Source of the DNA: Antedon bifida
Lineage: Eukaryota > Echinodermata > Crinoidea > Comatulida > Antedonidae
Direction of reading: 5' to 3'
DNA length: 64,000 nucleotides
Assembly (NCBI GenBank): GCA_963402885.1
Contig: OY727099.1
Location: forward strand, 26,989,001-27,053,000
The notes below the pieces were generated by a model. That model worked only from the letters and a program-made list of their open reading frames with translations. It made no database searches and had not been told where the DNA came from. How positions within the stretch are numbered: the stretch's first letter is position 1; each line of letters opens with the position of its first letter. Below, in pieces: positions 35,901 through 48,300 of this stretch. The position numbers and the translations under genes are program-made.

Positions 35901-36335
35901 TAGTCTTTGATTTTCCATTTATTTTTACTGAAAACATGGAACACACACAAACCAATTGTAACTTCAACATCTGGCAAGTTTCTTAAACTCAGTATAACCC
36001 CTCTGACACTCCTATTAAGGAACACCTCACTAAGAGACACCATCCTGTAATAAAATCATTTTGTTTTTATTTATTTAAAATGTATTACTGAACTACTGTA
36101 AGTGAACCAAATTGGTATTAAACCTGTTATGTATATCATTTGTAAATGTACTATTAATTGTTTTTCAGGTATAAAGCTACGTGAAGTAGATCGTACCCAG
36201 GCTAAGAAGCAGGGGTCTGATAGCACTCCAAACTCAGTAGCAGCCATCTTGGCTAGACGTCTAGCTGTTGAACTTAGTGATTCTGAAGACGATAGTAATA
36301 CAAGTTCAGACTGGGAGGATGATGATTGGACATAG
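20996..36335 (+). CDS. WASF: WAVE/WASF family actin regulator, complete, 470-471 aa
   Basis: WAVE proteins activate Arp2/3 at the leading edge as part of the Sra1-Nap1-Abi-HSPC300 complex downstream of Rac. Coding exons: 20996-21263, then 22758-22911 (3a) or 29058-29214 (3b), then 34684-34804, 35054-35756, 36169-36335. The WAVE homology domain is clear (MPLIKRHVEPVHL, RNELECVTNSTLAGVIRQLS, HAEDIFGDLY, LTPYRED, GLEFYTKPRYFFELW), followed by a basic segment (KQERRHRRKHKKPEKG) and a long proline-rich linker in exon 5. The C-terminal VCA module is complete: WH2 (RSDLLTAIRTG, from about residue 405), central (VAAILARRLAVEL) and acidic tail ending SDWEDDDWT. The start ATG is the first in frame in its exon and matches WAVE N-termini. 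Vertebrate WASF1-3 are about 500-560 residues. The gene appears to be the single-copy ancestor-like form rather than a specific vertebrate paralogue. Confidence 0.95.
21713..21862. mobile_element. Full palindromic MITE copy
   Basis: Terminal repeats AAAGCTTTGTGTACACTATC and ATAGTGTAGACAGAGCTTA; inner AAATATGGTAGTGAT/AGATATGACATCATC block as in the other copies. About 150 bp, in WASF intron 2. Confidence 0.75.
22588..22646. repeat. Three tandem ATTAATATGCAAAT repeats
   Basis: CAATTAATATGCAAAT occurs at about 22589, 22609 and 22631. Each holds ATGCAAAT, the classical POU-factor octamer, next to a TAAT core. The cluster lies 112 bp upstream of alternative exon 3a. Confidence 0.7.
22758..22911 (+). 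CDS. WASF: WASF alternative exon 3a
   Basis: 154 nt, entering in phase 1 (one base carried from exon 2) and leaving with AG to be joined to G of exon 4. It encodes LLQDIHLRKAYKSST...ELYMLCDKPPKLNLLTPYR. It has good splice signals (TTTTTCAG acceptor, CAG|GTAATG donor). It corresponds to the vertebrate LQDITMRKAF...LTPYR segment and is the more conserved of the two alternatives. Confidence 0.92.
24095..24247. repeat. 15-bp tandem repeat (TATACAGTAATATAT)
   Basis: About ten head-to-tail copies with occasional ACATT for ATATT. The unit is 15 bases, so it yields a repetitive open frame that is not evidence of a gene. Confidence 0.9.
25016..25088. repeat. Polypyrimidine tract
   Basis: Nearly uninterrupted C/T run (CTTCTTCCTTCCTTTCCCCC and similar) of about 70 bases on the plus strand in a WASF intron. 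Confidence 0.8.
28427..28446. repeat. Poly-C run
   Basis: Twenty bases of C broken by a single T, in otherwise AT-rich intron DNA. Confidence 0.9.
29058..29214 (+). CDS. WASF: WASF alternative exon 3b (homologue of exon 3a)
   Basis: 157 nt with the same phases as exon 3a (in phase 1, out with AG). It encodes SLQDILAYAPFQSKVILDQE...DTYTVKCEPPPLLHILTPYR. Shared with 3a: LQDI near the start, a serine after it, DQ(E/Q), a conserved tyrosine, a C..PP.L block and LTPYR at the end. The flanks are also alike (acceptor ...GTTTAG, donor CAG|GTAATG). Joining 3a to 3b would shift the frame and reach TAA within 3b, so only one can be used per transcript. Confidence 0.88.
29340..29437. repeat. Dispersed palindromic repeat (AGGGGAC/GTCCCCT type)
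   Basis: CTATTAAGGGGACGCTTTG is followed by AAAGGTGTCCCCTTAATAGG, forming an imperfect hairpin. A related degenerate copy lies near 35985-36055 (CCTATTAAGGAACACCTCAC). Such words are common in marine invertebrate genomes. Confidence 0.6.
31390..32932 (-). mobile_element. Helentron-like non-autonomous element, copy 1 of a tandem pair
   Basis: About 1.54 kb. Read on the minus strand, its 3' end is AAATGATCACCT, then the hairpin AATTCGTC-AAAGT-GACGAATT, then AAATTCTAG followed by TT. This order (right inverted repeat, hairpin, CTAG terminus at TT) is that of Helitron2/helentron elements. The right end of this copy runs directly into copy 2 without the terminal hairpin. No Rep-helicase frame is present. 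Confidence 0.65.
32933..34563 (-). mobile_element. Helentron-like non-autonomous element, copy 2 with doubled 5' terminus
   Basis: Nearly identical to copy 1 over 1.5 kb, with few substitutions. Its right side (5' end on the minus strand) carries AGGTGATCATTT...AAATGATCACCT, the inverted partner of the internal AAATGATCACCT near its left end. That terminal segment (AATAAAGATTTTATAC ... ATGATCACCT) is present twice, at about 34450-34506 and 34507-34563. The outer flank reads AATT, consistent with insertion between two T residues. Confidence 0.65.
34805..35053 (+). other. Short WASF intron
   Basis: Donor AAAG|GTTAGA and acceptor TTCTTAG| flank AT-rich sequence. Nothing else is seen. Confidence 0.7.
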
Positions 36336-39107
36336 AGGTTTGTTCACACTAGTAAAAATAATAATACATTATAGGGTTATGATTATACAGATTAAAAGTC
36401 TGTTCACACTGTGATTAGGATAATGATACAAGTCTGCTCATACTGATTGGGATGATTGTACAGGTTCAAATTAAAGGTCTATTTACACTGGGATGATGAT
36501 ATAGATTGAAATTAAAGATCTGTTCAGACTGATTGGGATTGATACAGATTTTGAATTAGATGTAGAATTTGTTACTAAACCCATATTCAAGTAAGTGTAC
36601 AAAATGACTAGAATTCATTTTTCAGGTAGAAGAAAGAAATTTATATCCACACTTTAAATGTTATTTTTATACCCAAGTTTTATATCATATTTACCATAGG
36701 TGAATAAGTATTAGAGAGAATTAAGCTTACTACTTAGAATGGTTAAGTTAGTATTCTTAGTTAAGGTCTGTTTACACATGGTGAAAAAATCAGAAACATA
36801 TACATAGCAACAACATGTTAAATAAAGAAATACAATATTTTTAATATTTTGTCAGTGACAGATCCATAATTTTGAAATAGGGGCCCAAAGTGGTAAAAAT
36901 GATGTCCTATCTTTTGCATTATATTTCTTAAAATTCACCCTATGTTTGTTATATCCGGTTGGTGGAGACAGAGAAAAAACAAACCTAAGCTACGTAAATA
37001 CTGCATAATTTAATAAAAAATAAAATAATGTATATAAACTAATTTGTTGGGTGCTGTTGATTATTAATTTTTAAATTCATTTAAAAAGATGATTATGAAG
37101 CTGGTTGACTAACTCTACCTGGTTAAGTTAAGACTAAAATGTACGCACTTAGTGTTTTGGGTAAAAGCAATTTTGTGATGACTCCTATAGTAAAAGATTA
37201 TTTGATAAATAAATAATGGAATTAAATTATGTATTTTTGTTAAATGTAAATTTTATTATTAAAATATACTTAATTTAACACGGTTTAGACAAACAATAGA
37301 ATGATATATATTTTTAAGTGTGATTGCTTTTTTTGATATAAATTTTTTTTTATGTGTGAAATTGTGTGTAATATCACCAAATTTGGTAGAATTCTATATA
37401 GAGGGCAGTATAGTAGAATGTTTGGAAATATGTATTCATTAAGGCTGGTTCCTACTGAGCATTTACATGCGAGTTCACACGTCAAAGTGCAAAGCTTGAA
37501 AAAGTTGTGAAGCAAATTCATGCGCAGAGCTTTCGCAAGTTTCAAATTCACCGCATTGAAGTTGAAAATCGACCGATGCCTACACGTCGCATCTCATGAT
37601 ATTGAAGTTTGTCACATCAAGATTACGATTTGATGCGTGTTGCTTTGAATGTAAATTGTTCAGTGTGAACTGGCCTTTAGATCTGAAATGATTGACCACA
37701 TTTTAGAGGTTAATATGAGATTCTATAACTCATTATGTACATCTACAGACATTTTATTTAACTTTTATTTTGGATTGTTCTCAAGTTGTATAATATTGTA
37801 ATATAAATAACTTGGCTTGATGTATACAGTTAAAGACCAAAGTGTTATATAATAATACAGATTGGTCTTCATGATTAAGACCATACTTAAGACCATACTT
37901 AAATTGTTTCATGGACCAAGTGTAAAAATTGTTTACTCTAAAATTTACCCGTTTAAAATGTCACATCCCCAATAACTAAGCACTTTATTAAGTCATTGTT
38001 TAGTCTTAAGTCATTGCTTAGTCTTAAGCCATTGCTTATGTCTTAAGTCATTAATTGGTCTTAAGTCATTGATTGGTCTTAAGTCATTGCTTAATTTTAA
38101 GTCATTGCTTAGTCTTAAGTCATTAATTGGTCTTAAGTCATTGATTAGTCTTAGGTCATTGATTGGTCTTAAGTCATTGCTTAGTCTTAAGTCAATTAAT
38201 TGGTCTTAAGTCATTAATTGGTCTTAAGTCATTAATTGGTCTTAAGTCATTGCTTAGTCTTAAGTCATTGATTGGTCTTAAGTCATTGCTTAGTCTTAAG
38301 TCATTGCTTTGTCTTAAGTCATTGATTGGTCTTAAGTCATTGATTGGTCTTAAGTCATTACTTGTCACAGCCTTAAACACATCTTGAGGTGGGTGTAAAA
38401 CATACAACCAACACTGATGAGTTGACTGCAGGCAAACGCATGCTTTCTAAGTCTTGTATGAGGTTAGGTAGTAATGTGCCATCAGAAAATCCTGAAACTA
38501 TGACAGCATTTGAACCTAAAACACTACACTTGTATCTCTGAGAATGTTTAGTTCTTGCGAATGCAATATTACTATGATGATATCATAGTTTTTCCATGTA
38601 TACAGTATTTTCAACTGGACTAAATGTTCTGGGTTACAATATTACACATTCATTAGTAGTATGGCATTGTATTCACACACCTGAGCTTTACACTCTGTCA
38701 CCATTATATAAAGTTTTATAAAACTAACTTAAAAACAAATGTCCTTCATTAGAAAGTTAAACATTATTAGCGTCATAAAGTAATTATACCTTATATTTAT
38801 AAATTACTAATATTAACAAGTTTAAACAAGATTTATATAAAAATGTAGACCTCCAATTTGTACCTATGTTAAGGTTGAGAGTTTGTTCTTTAATAAGTAA
38901 ATAATAATAATACTTTCTGATGAAATGCGGTGGAAATTCCATATTGTATGAGTATTTCAGTACACAAAATAAGTGGGGAAACCCATCCCTGCCATCCTTT
39001 CATAAGAATTTTTTTAAATGGAGGAACAGGACTTGGGGTAGATGGTAATAGTCTTGATGCCTCCAGTAAAGGATCTTTCATAATTTTTGTCATGCGCAGA
39101 ATCACAT
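36336..39107 (+). other. WASF 3' UTR and downstream intergenic DNA
   Basis: Just after the stop (36345-36560) are three or four loose copies of a GATTAAAGGTCTGTTCACACTG-like word. Candidate AATAAA signals lie near 36819 and 37207. An 18-bp minisatellite follows at 37995-38365. No coding exon was found up to the satellite. Confidence 0.5.
37995..38365. repeat. 18-bp minisatellite (TTAAGTCATTGATTGGTC type)
   Basis: About twenty copies, alternating between GATTGGTC, GCTTAGTC and TAATTGGTC versions. Because 18 is a multiple of three it is open in frames on both strands (a GLKSLI-type repeat on plus), which explains the apparent short proteins here. Confidence 0.9.
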
Positions 39108-39394
39108 AATGACCAAATTTTGACCCTTTTATTTTTAGATTTAACTGGTTACTATGGCTCTGTAAGATGATAACGCATATATGGCACTATTTTCGCCTAA
39201 TAATTGAATTTTAAAAAGTGGCTATTTTGGCCATTTTTCGAAAAAAATCCCTGAACTATAGTACAGGGAAATTTTCAAAAAATGACCAAATTTCGACCTT
39301 TTTATTTTTCGACTGGTTACTATGGCTCTATTAAGATTATGATAACACAATATATGCGCATATAATAGTATGGCCATATTTGGACCTTTTTATT
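39108..39394. repeat. Left edge of satellite: divergent monomers
   Basis: Monomers of the edge subtype. They carry GGTTACTATGGCTCT, GATGATAACGC, CACTATTTTCGCCTAATAAT and AAAAAGTGGCTATTTTGG instead of the core TATACGTC, GCATAATAACAG and AAAGTGCGTATTTTGG. Confidence 0.8.
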
Positions 39395-42300
39395 TTTTGA
39401 CATAAATGGTTACTGTACGTCTATAAGATGCTTATAACGCAATATATGCACATATATAGTAATAATATTGCAAAATAACCGTATTTTAAAAAGTGCGTAT
39501 TTTGGCCATTTTTCGAAAAAATCCATGTACTATAGTACAGGGATTTTTTCCAAAAATGGCCATATTTCGACCTTTTTATTTTTTGACATAAATGGTTACT
39601 ATACGTCTATAAGATGCTTATAACACAATATATGCACATATATAGCAATAATATTGCATAATAACAGTATTTAAAAAAGTGCGTATTTTGGCCATTTTTC
39701 GAAAAAATCCCTTACTATAGTACAGGGATTTTTTCCAAAAATGGCCATATTTCGACCTTTTTATTTTTTGACATAAATGGTTACTATACGTCTATAAGAT
39801 GCTTATAACGCAATATATGCACATATATAGCAATATTATTGCATAATAACAGCATTTTAAAAAGTTCGTATTTTGGTCATTTTTCGAAAAAAATCCCTTA
39901 CTAGGCCTATAGTACAGGGATTTTTTCCAAAAATGGCCATATTTCGACCTTTTTATTTTTTGACATAAGTGGTTACTATACGTCTATAAGATGCTTATAA
40001 CGCAATATATGCACATATATAGCGATAATATTGCATAATAACAGTATTTAAAAAAGTGCATATTTTGGCCATTTTTCGAAAAAAATACCTTACTATAGTA
40101 CAGGGATTTTTTTCAAAAATGGCCATATTTCGACCTTTTTATTTTTTGACAAAGATGGTTACTATACGTCTATAAGATGCGAATAACACAATATATGCAC
40201 ATATATAGCAATATTATTGCATAATAACAGTATTTTAAAAAGTGCGTATTTTGGCCATTTTTCGAAAAAATCCCTTTTTCCAAAAATGGCCATATTTCGA
40301 CCTTTTTATTTTTTGACATAAATGGTTACTATACGTCTATAAGATGCTTATAACACAATATATGCACATATATGGCAATAATATTGCATAATAACAGTAT
40401 TTTAAAAAGTGCGTATTTTGGCCATTTTTCGAAAAAATACCTTACTATAGTACAGGGATTTTTTCCAAAAATGGCCATATTTCGACCTTTTTATTTTTTG
40501 ACATAAATGGTTACTATACGTCTATAAGATGCTTATAATGCAATATATGCACATATATAGCAATAATATTGCATAATAACAGTATTTTAAAAAGTACGTA
40601 TTTTGGCCATTTTTCGAAAAAATCCCTTACTATAGTACGGGGATTTTTTCCAAAAATGGCCATATTTCGACCTTTTTATTTTTTGACATAAATGGTTACT
40701 ATACGTCTATAAGATGCTTATAACACAATATATGCACATATATAGCAATAATATTGCATAATAACAGTATTTAAAAAAGTGCGTATTTTGGCCATTTTTG
40801 GAAAAAATCCCTTACTATAGTACAGGGATTTTTTCCAAAAATGGCCATATTTCGACCTTTTTATTTTTTGACATAAATGGTTACTATACGTCTATAAGAT
40901 GCTTATAACGCAATATATGCACATATATAGCAATAATATTGGATAATAACAGTATTTAAAAAAGTGCGTATTTTGGCCATTTTTGGAAAAAATCCCTTAC
41001 TATAGTACAGGGATTTTTTCAAAAAATGGCCATATTTCGACCTTTTTATTTTTTGACATAAATGGTTACTATACGTCTATAAGATGCTTATAACGCAATA
41101 TATGCACATATATAGCAATAATATTGCATAATAACAGTATTTTAAAAAGTGCGTATTTTGGCCATTTTCGAAAAAAAATCCCTTACTATAGTACAGGGAT
41201 TTTTTCCAAAAACGGCCATATTTCGACCTTTTTATTTTTTGACATAAATGGTTACTATACGTCTATAAGATGCTTATAACGCAATATATGCACATATATA
41301 GCAATAATATTGGATAATAACAGTATTTAAAAAAGTGCGTATTTTGGCCATTTTTCGAAAAAATCCCTTACTATAGTACAGGGATTTTTTTCCAAAAATG
41401 GCCATATTTCGACCTTTTTATTTTTTGACATAAATGGTTACTATACGTCTATAAGATGCTTATAACGCAATATATGCACATATATAGCAATAATATTGCA
41501 TAATTACAGTATTTTAAAAAGTGCGTATTTTGGCCATTTTTAAAAAAAATCCCTTACAAGGATTTTTTCCAAAAATGGCCATATTTCGACCTTTTTATTT
41601 TTTGACATAAATGGTTACTGTACGTCTATAAGATGCTTATAACGCAATATATGCACATATATAATAATAATATTGCAAAATAACCGTATTTTAAAAAGTG
41701 CGTATTTTGGCCATTTTTCGAAAAAATCCATGTACTATAGTACAGGGATTTTTTCCAAAAATGGCCATATTTCGACCTTTTTATTTTTTGACATAAATGG
41801 TTACTATACGTCTATAAGATGCTTATAACGCAATATATGCACATATATAGCACTAATATTGCATAATAACAGTATTTAAAAAGTACGTATTTTGGCCATT
41901 TTTCGAAAAAATGGCCATATTTCGACCTTTTTATTTTTTGACATAAATGGTTACTATACGTCTATAAGATGCTTATAACACAATATATGCACATATATAG
42001 CAATAATATTGCATAATAACAGTATTTTAAAAAGTGCGTATTTTGGCCATTTTTCGAAAAAATCCCTTACTATAGTACAGGGATTTTTTCAAAAAATGGC
42101 CATATTTCGACCTTTTTGTTTTTTGACATAAATGGTTACTATACGTCTATAAGATGCTTATAACGCAATATATGCACATATATAGCAATAATATTGCATA
42201 ATAACAGTATTTTAAAAAGTGCGTATTTTGGCCATTTTTCGAAAAAATCCATGTACTATAATAGTACAGGGATTTTTTTCCAAAAATGGCCATATTTCGA

Positions 42301-45300
42301 CCTTTTTATTTTTTGACATAAATGGTTACTATACGTCTATAAGATGCTTATAACGCAATATATGCACATATATAGCAATAATATTGCATAATAACAGTAT
42401 TTTAAAAAGTACGTATTTTGGCCATTTTTGGAAAAAATCCCTTACTATAGTACAGGGATTTTTTCCAAAAATGGCCATATTTCGACCTTTTTATTTGTTG
42501 ACATAAATGGTTACTGTACGTCTATAAGATGCTTATAACGCAATATATGCACATATATAGTAATAATATTGCAAAATAACCGTATTTTAAAAAGTGCGTA
42601 TTTTGGCCATTTTTCGAAAAAATCCATGTACTATAGTACAGGGATTTTTTCAAAAAATGGCCATATTTCGACCTTTTTATTTTTTGACATAAATGGTTAC
42701 TATACGTCTATAAGATGCTTATAACGCAATATATGCACATATATAGCAATAATATTGCATAATAACAGTATTTAAAAAAGTGCGTATTTTGGCCATTTTT
42801 CGAAAAAATCCCTTACTATAGTACAGGGATTTTTTCCAAAAATGGCCACATTTCGACCTTTTTATTTTTTGACATAAATGGTTACTATACGTCTATAAGA
42901 TGCTTATAACGCAATATATGCACATATATAGCAATAATATTGCATAATAACAGTATTTTAAAAAGTACGCATTTTGGCCATTTTTGGAAAAAATCCCTTA
43001 CTATAGTACAGGGATTTTTTCCAAAAATGGCCATATTTCGACCTTTTTATTTTTTGACATAAATGGTTACTATACGTCTATAAGATGCTTATAGCGCAAT
43101 ATATGCACATATATAGCAATATTATTGCATAATAACAGCATTTTAAAAAGTTCGAATTTTTGTCATTTTTCGAAAAAAATCCCTTACTATAGTACAGGGA
43201 TTTTTTCCAAAAATTGCCATATTTCGACCTTTTTATTTTTTGACATAAATGGTTACTATACGTCTATAAGATGCTTATAACGCAATATATGCACATATAT
43301 AGCAATAATATTGCATAATAACATTATTTAAAAAAGGGCGTATTTTGGCCATTTTTCGAAAAAATACCTTACTATAGTACAGGGATTTTTTTCAAAAATG
43401 GCCATATTTCGACCTTTTTATTTTTTGACAAAGATGGTTACTATACGTCTATAAGATGCTTATAACTCAATATATGCACATATATAGCAATAATATTGTA
43501 TAATAACAGTATTTTAAAAAGTGCGTATTTTGGCCATTTTTCGAAAAAATCCATGTAATATAGTACAGGGATTTTTTTCCAAAAATGGCCATATTTCGAC
43601 CTTTTTATTTTTTGACATAAATGGTTACTATACGTCTATAAGATGCTTATAACGCAATATATGCACATATATAGCAATAATATTGCATAATAACAGTATT
43701 TTAAAAAGTACGTATTTTGGCCATTTTTGAAAAAAATCCCTTACTATAGTACAGGGATTTTTTCCAAAAATGGCCATATTTCGACCTTTTTATTTTTTGA
43801 CATAAATGGTTAATATACGTCTATAAGATGCTTATAACGCAATATATGCACATATATAGCAATATTATTGCATAATAACAGCATTTTAAAAAGTTCGTAT
43901 TTTGGTCATTTTTCGAAAAAAATCCCTTACTATAGTACAGGGATTTTTTCCAAAAATGGCCATATTTCGACCTTTTTATTTTTTGACATAAGTGGTTACT
44001 ATACGTCTATAAGATGCTTATAACGCAATATATGCACATATATAGCAATAATATTGCATAATAACAGTATTTTAAAAAGTACGTATTTTGGCCATTTTTG
44101 GAAAAAATCCCTTACTATAGTACAGGGATTTTTTCCAAAAATGGCCATATTTCGACCTTTTTATTTTTTGACATAAATGGTTACTGTACGTCTATAAGAT
44201 GCTTATAACGCAATATATGCACATATATAGTAATAATATTGCACAATAACCGTATTTTAAAAAGTGCGTATTTTGGCCATTTTTCGAAAAAATCCATGTA
44301 CTATATAGTACAGGGATTTTTTCCAAAAATGGCCATATTTCGACCTTTTTATTTTTTGACATAAATGGTTACTATACGAATAAGATGCTTATAACGCAAT
44401 ATATGCACATATATAGCAATAATATTGCATAATAACAGTATTTAAAAAAGTGCGTATTTTGGCCATTTTTCGAAAATATCCCTTACTATAGTACAGGGAT
44501 TTTTTCCAAAAATCGCCACATTTCGACCTTTTAATTTTTTGACATAAATGGTTACTATACGTCTATAAGATGCTTATAACGCAATATATGCACATATATA
44601 GTAATAATATTGCAAAATAACCGTATTTAAAAAAGTGCGTATTTTGGCCATATTTCGACCTTTTTATTTTTTGACATAAATGGTTAATATACGTCTATAA
44701 GATGCTTATAACGCAATATATGCACATATATAGCAATATTATTGCATAATAACAGCATTTTAAAAAGTTCGTATTTTGGTCATTTTTCGAAAAAAATCCC
44801 TTACTATAGTACAGGGATTTTTTCCAAAAATGGCCATATTTCGACCTTTTTATTTTTTGACATAAGTGGTTACTATACGTCTATAAGATGCTTATAACGC
44901 AATATATGCACATATATATCAATAATATTGCATAATAACAGTATTTTAAAAAGTACGTATTTTGGCCATTTTTGGAAAAAATCCCTTACTATAGTACAGG
45001 GATTTTTTCCAAAAATGGCCATATTTCGACCTTTTTATTTTTTGACATAAATGGTTACTGTACGTCTATAAGATGCTTATAACGCAATATATGCACATAT
45101 ATAGTAATAATATTGCACAATAACCGTATTTTAAAAAGTGCGTATTTTGGCCATTTTTCGAAAAAATCCATGTACTAGGCCTATAGTACAGGGATTTTTT
45201 CCAAAAATGGCCATATTTCGACCTTTTTATTTTTTGACATAAATGGTTACTATACGTCTATAAGATGCTTATAACGCAATATATGCACATATATAGCAAT

Positions 45301-48300
45301 AATATTGCATAATAACAGTATTTAAAAAAGTGCGTATTTTGGCCATTTTTCGAAAAAATCCCTTACTATAGTACAGGTATTTTTTCCAAAAATGGCCACA
45401 TTTCGACCTTTTTATTTTTTGACATAAATGGTTACTATACGTCTATAAGATGCTTATAACGCAATATATGCACATATATAGTAATAATATTGCAAAATAA
45501 CCGTATTTTAAAAAGTGCGTATTTTGGCCATTTTTCGAAAAAATCCATGTACTATAGTACAGGGATTTTTTCCAAAAATGGCCATATTTCGACCTTTTTA
45601 TTTTTTGACATAAATGGTTACTATACGTCTATAAGATGCTTTTAACACAATATATGCACATATATAGCAATAATATTGGATAATAACAGTATTTAAAAAA
45701 GTGCGTATTTTGGCCATTTTTGGAAAAAATCCCTTACTATAGTACAGGGATTTTTTCCAAAAATGGCCATATTTCGACCTTTTTATTTTTTGACATAAAT
45801 GGTTACTATACGTCTATAAGATGCTTATAACGCAATATATGCACATATATAGCAATATTATTGCATAATAACAGTATTTAAAAAAGTGCGTATTTTGGCA
45901 ATTTTTCGAAAAAAATCCCTTACTATAGTACAGGGATATTTTCCAAAAATGGCCATATTTCGACCTTTTTGTTTTTTGACATAAATGGTTACTATACGTC
46001 TATAAGATGCTTATAACGCAATATATGCACATATATAGCAATAACATTGCATAATAACAGTATTTTAAAAAGTACGTATTTTGGCCATTTTTGGAAAAAA
46101 TCCCTTACTATTATAGTACAGGGATTTTTTCCAAAAATGGCCATATTTCGACCTTTTTATTTTTTGACATAAATGGTTACTATACGTCTATAAGATGCTT
46201 ATAACGCAATATATGCACATATATAGCAATAATATTGGATAATAACAGTATTTTAAAAAGTGCGTATTTTGGCCATTTTTCGAAAAATTCCCTTACTATA
46301 GTACAGGGATTTTTTCCAAAAATGGCCATATTTCGACCTTTTTATTTTTTGACATAAATGGTTACTATACGTCTATAAGATGCTTATAACGCAATATATG
46401 CACATATATAGCAATAATATTGGATAATAACAGTATTTTAAAAAGTGCGTATTTTGGCCATTTTTCGAAAAATTCCCTTACTATAGTACAGGGATTTTTT
46501 CCAAAAATGGCCATATTTCGACCTTTTTATTTTTTGACATAAATGGTTACTATACGTCTATAAGATGCTTATAACGCAATATATGCACATATATAGCAAT
46601 AATATTGCATAATTACAGTATTTTAAAAAGTGCGTATTTTGGCCATTTTTCGAAAAAATCCCTTAGTATAGTACAGGGATTTTTTCCAAAAATGGCCATA
46701 TTTCGACCTTTTTATTTTTTGACATAAATGGTTACTATACGTCTATAAGATGCTTATAACGCAGTATATGCACATATATGGCAATAATATTGCATAATAA
46801 CAGTATTTTAAAAAGTGCGTATTTTGGCCATTTTAAAAAAAAATCCCTTACTATAGTACAGTGATTTTTTCCAAAAATGGCCATATTTCGACCTTTTTAT
46901 TTTTTGACATAAATGGTTACTATACGTCTATAAGATGCTTATAACGCAATATATGCACATATATAGCAATAATATTGGATAATAACAGTATTTAAAAAAG
47001 TGCGTATTTTGGTCATTTTTCGAAAAAATCCCTTACTATAGTATAGGGAATTTTTCCAAAAATGGCCATATTTCGACCTTTTTATTTTTTGACATAAATG
47101 GTTACTATACGTCTATAAGATGCTTATAACGCAATATATGCACATATATAGCAATAATATTGCATAATAACAGTATTTTAAAAAGTGCGTATTTTGGCCA
47201 TTTTTCGAAAAAAATCCCTTACTATTATAGTACAGGGATTTTTTCAAAAATGGCCATATTTCGACCTTTTTGTTTTTTGACATAAATGGTTACTATACGT
47301 CTATAAGAGTACAGGGATTTTTTCAAAAATGGCCATATTTCGACCTTTTTGTTTTTTGACATAAATGGTTACTATACGTCTATAAGATGCTTATAACGCA
47401 ATATATGCACATATATAGCAATAATATTGCATAATAACAGTATTTTAAAAAGTACGTATTTTGGCCATTTTTGGAAAAAATCCCTTACTATAGTACAGGG
47501 ATTTTTTCCAAAAATGGCCATATTTCGACCTTTTTATTTTTTGACATAAATGGTTACTATACGTCTATAAGATGCTTATAACGCAATATATGCACATATA
47601 TAGCAATAATATTGGATAATAACAGTATTTTAAAAAGTGCGTATTTTGGCCATTTTTCGAAAAATTCCCTTACTATAGTACAGGGATTTTTTCCAAAAAT
47701 GGCCATATTTCGACCTTTTTATTTTTTGACATAAATGGTTACTATACGTCTATAAGATGCTTATAACGCAATATATGCACATATATAGCAATAATATTGC
47801 ATAATTACAGTATTTTAAAAAGTGCGTATTTTGGCCATTTTTCGAAAAAATCCCTTAGTATAGTACAGGGATTTTTTCCAAAAATGGCCATATTTCGACC
47901 TTTTTATTTTTTGACATAAATGGTTACTATACGTCTATAATATGCTTATAACGCAATATATGCACATATATAGCAATAATATTGCATAATAACAGTATTT
48001 TAAAAAGTGCGTATTTTGGCCATTTAAAAAAAAAATCCCTTACTATAGTACAAGGATTTTTTCCAAAAATGGCCATATTTCGACCTTTTTATTTTTTGAC
48101 ATAAATGGTTACTATACGTCTATAATATGCTTATAACGCAATATATGCACATATATAGCAATAATATTGCATAATAACAGTATTTTAAAAAGTGCGTATT
48201 TTGGCCATTTAAAAAAAAAATCCCTTACTATAGTAGAAGGATTTTTTCCAAAAATGGCCATATTTCGACCTTTTTATTTTTTGACATAAATGGTTACTAT

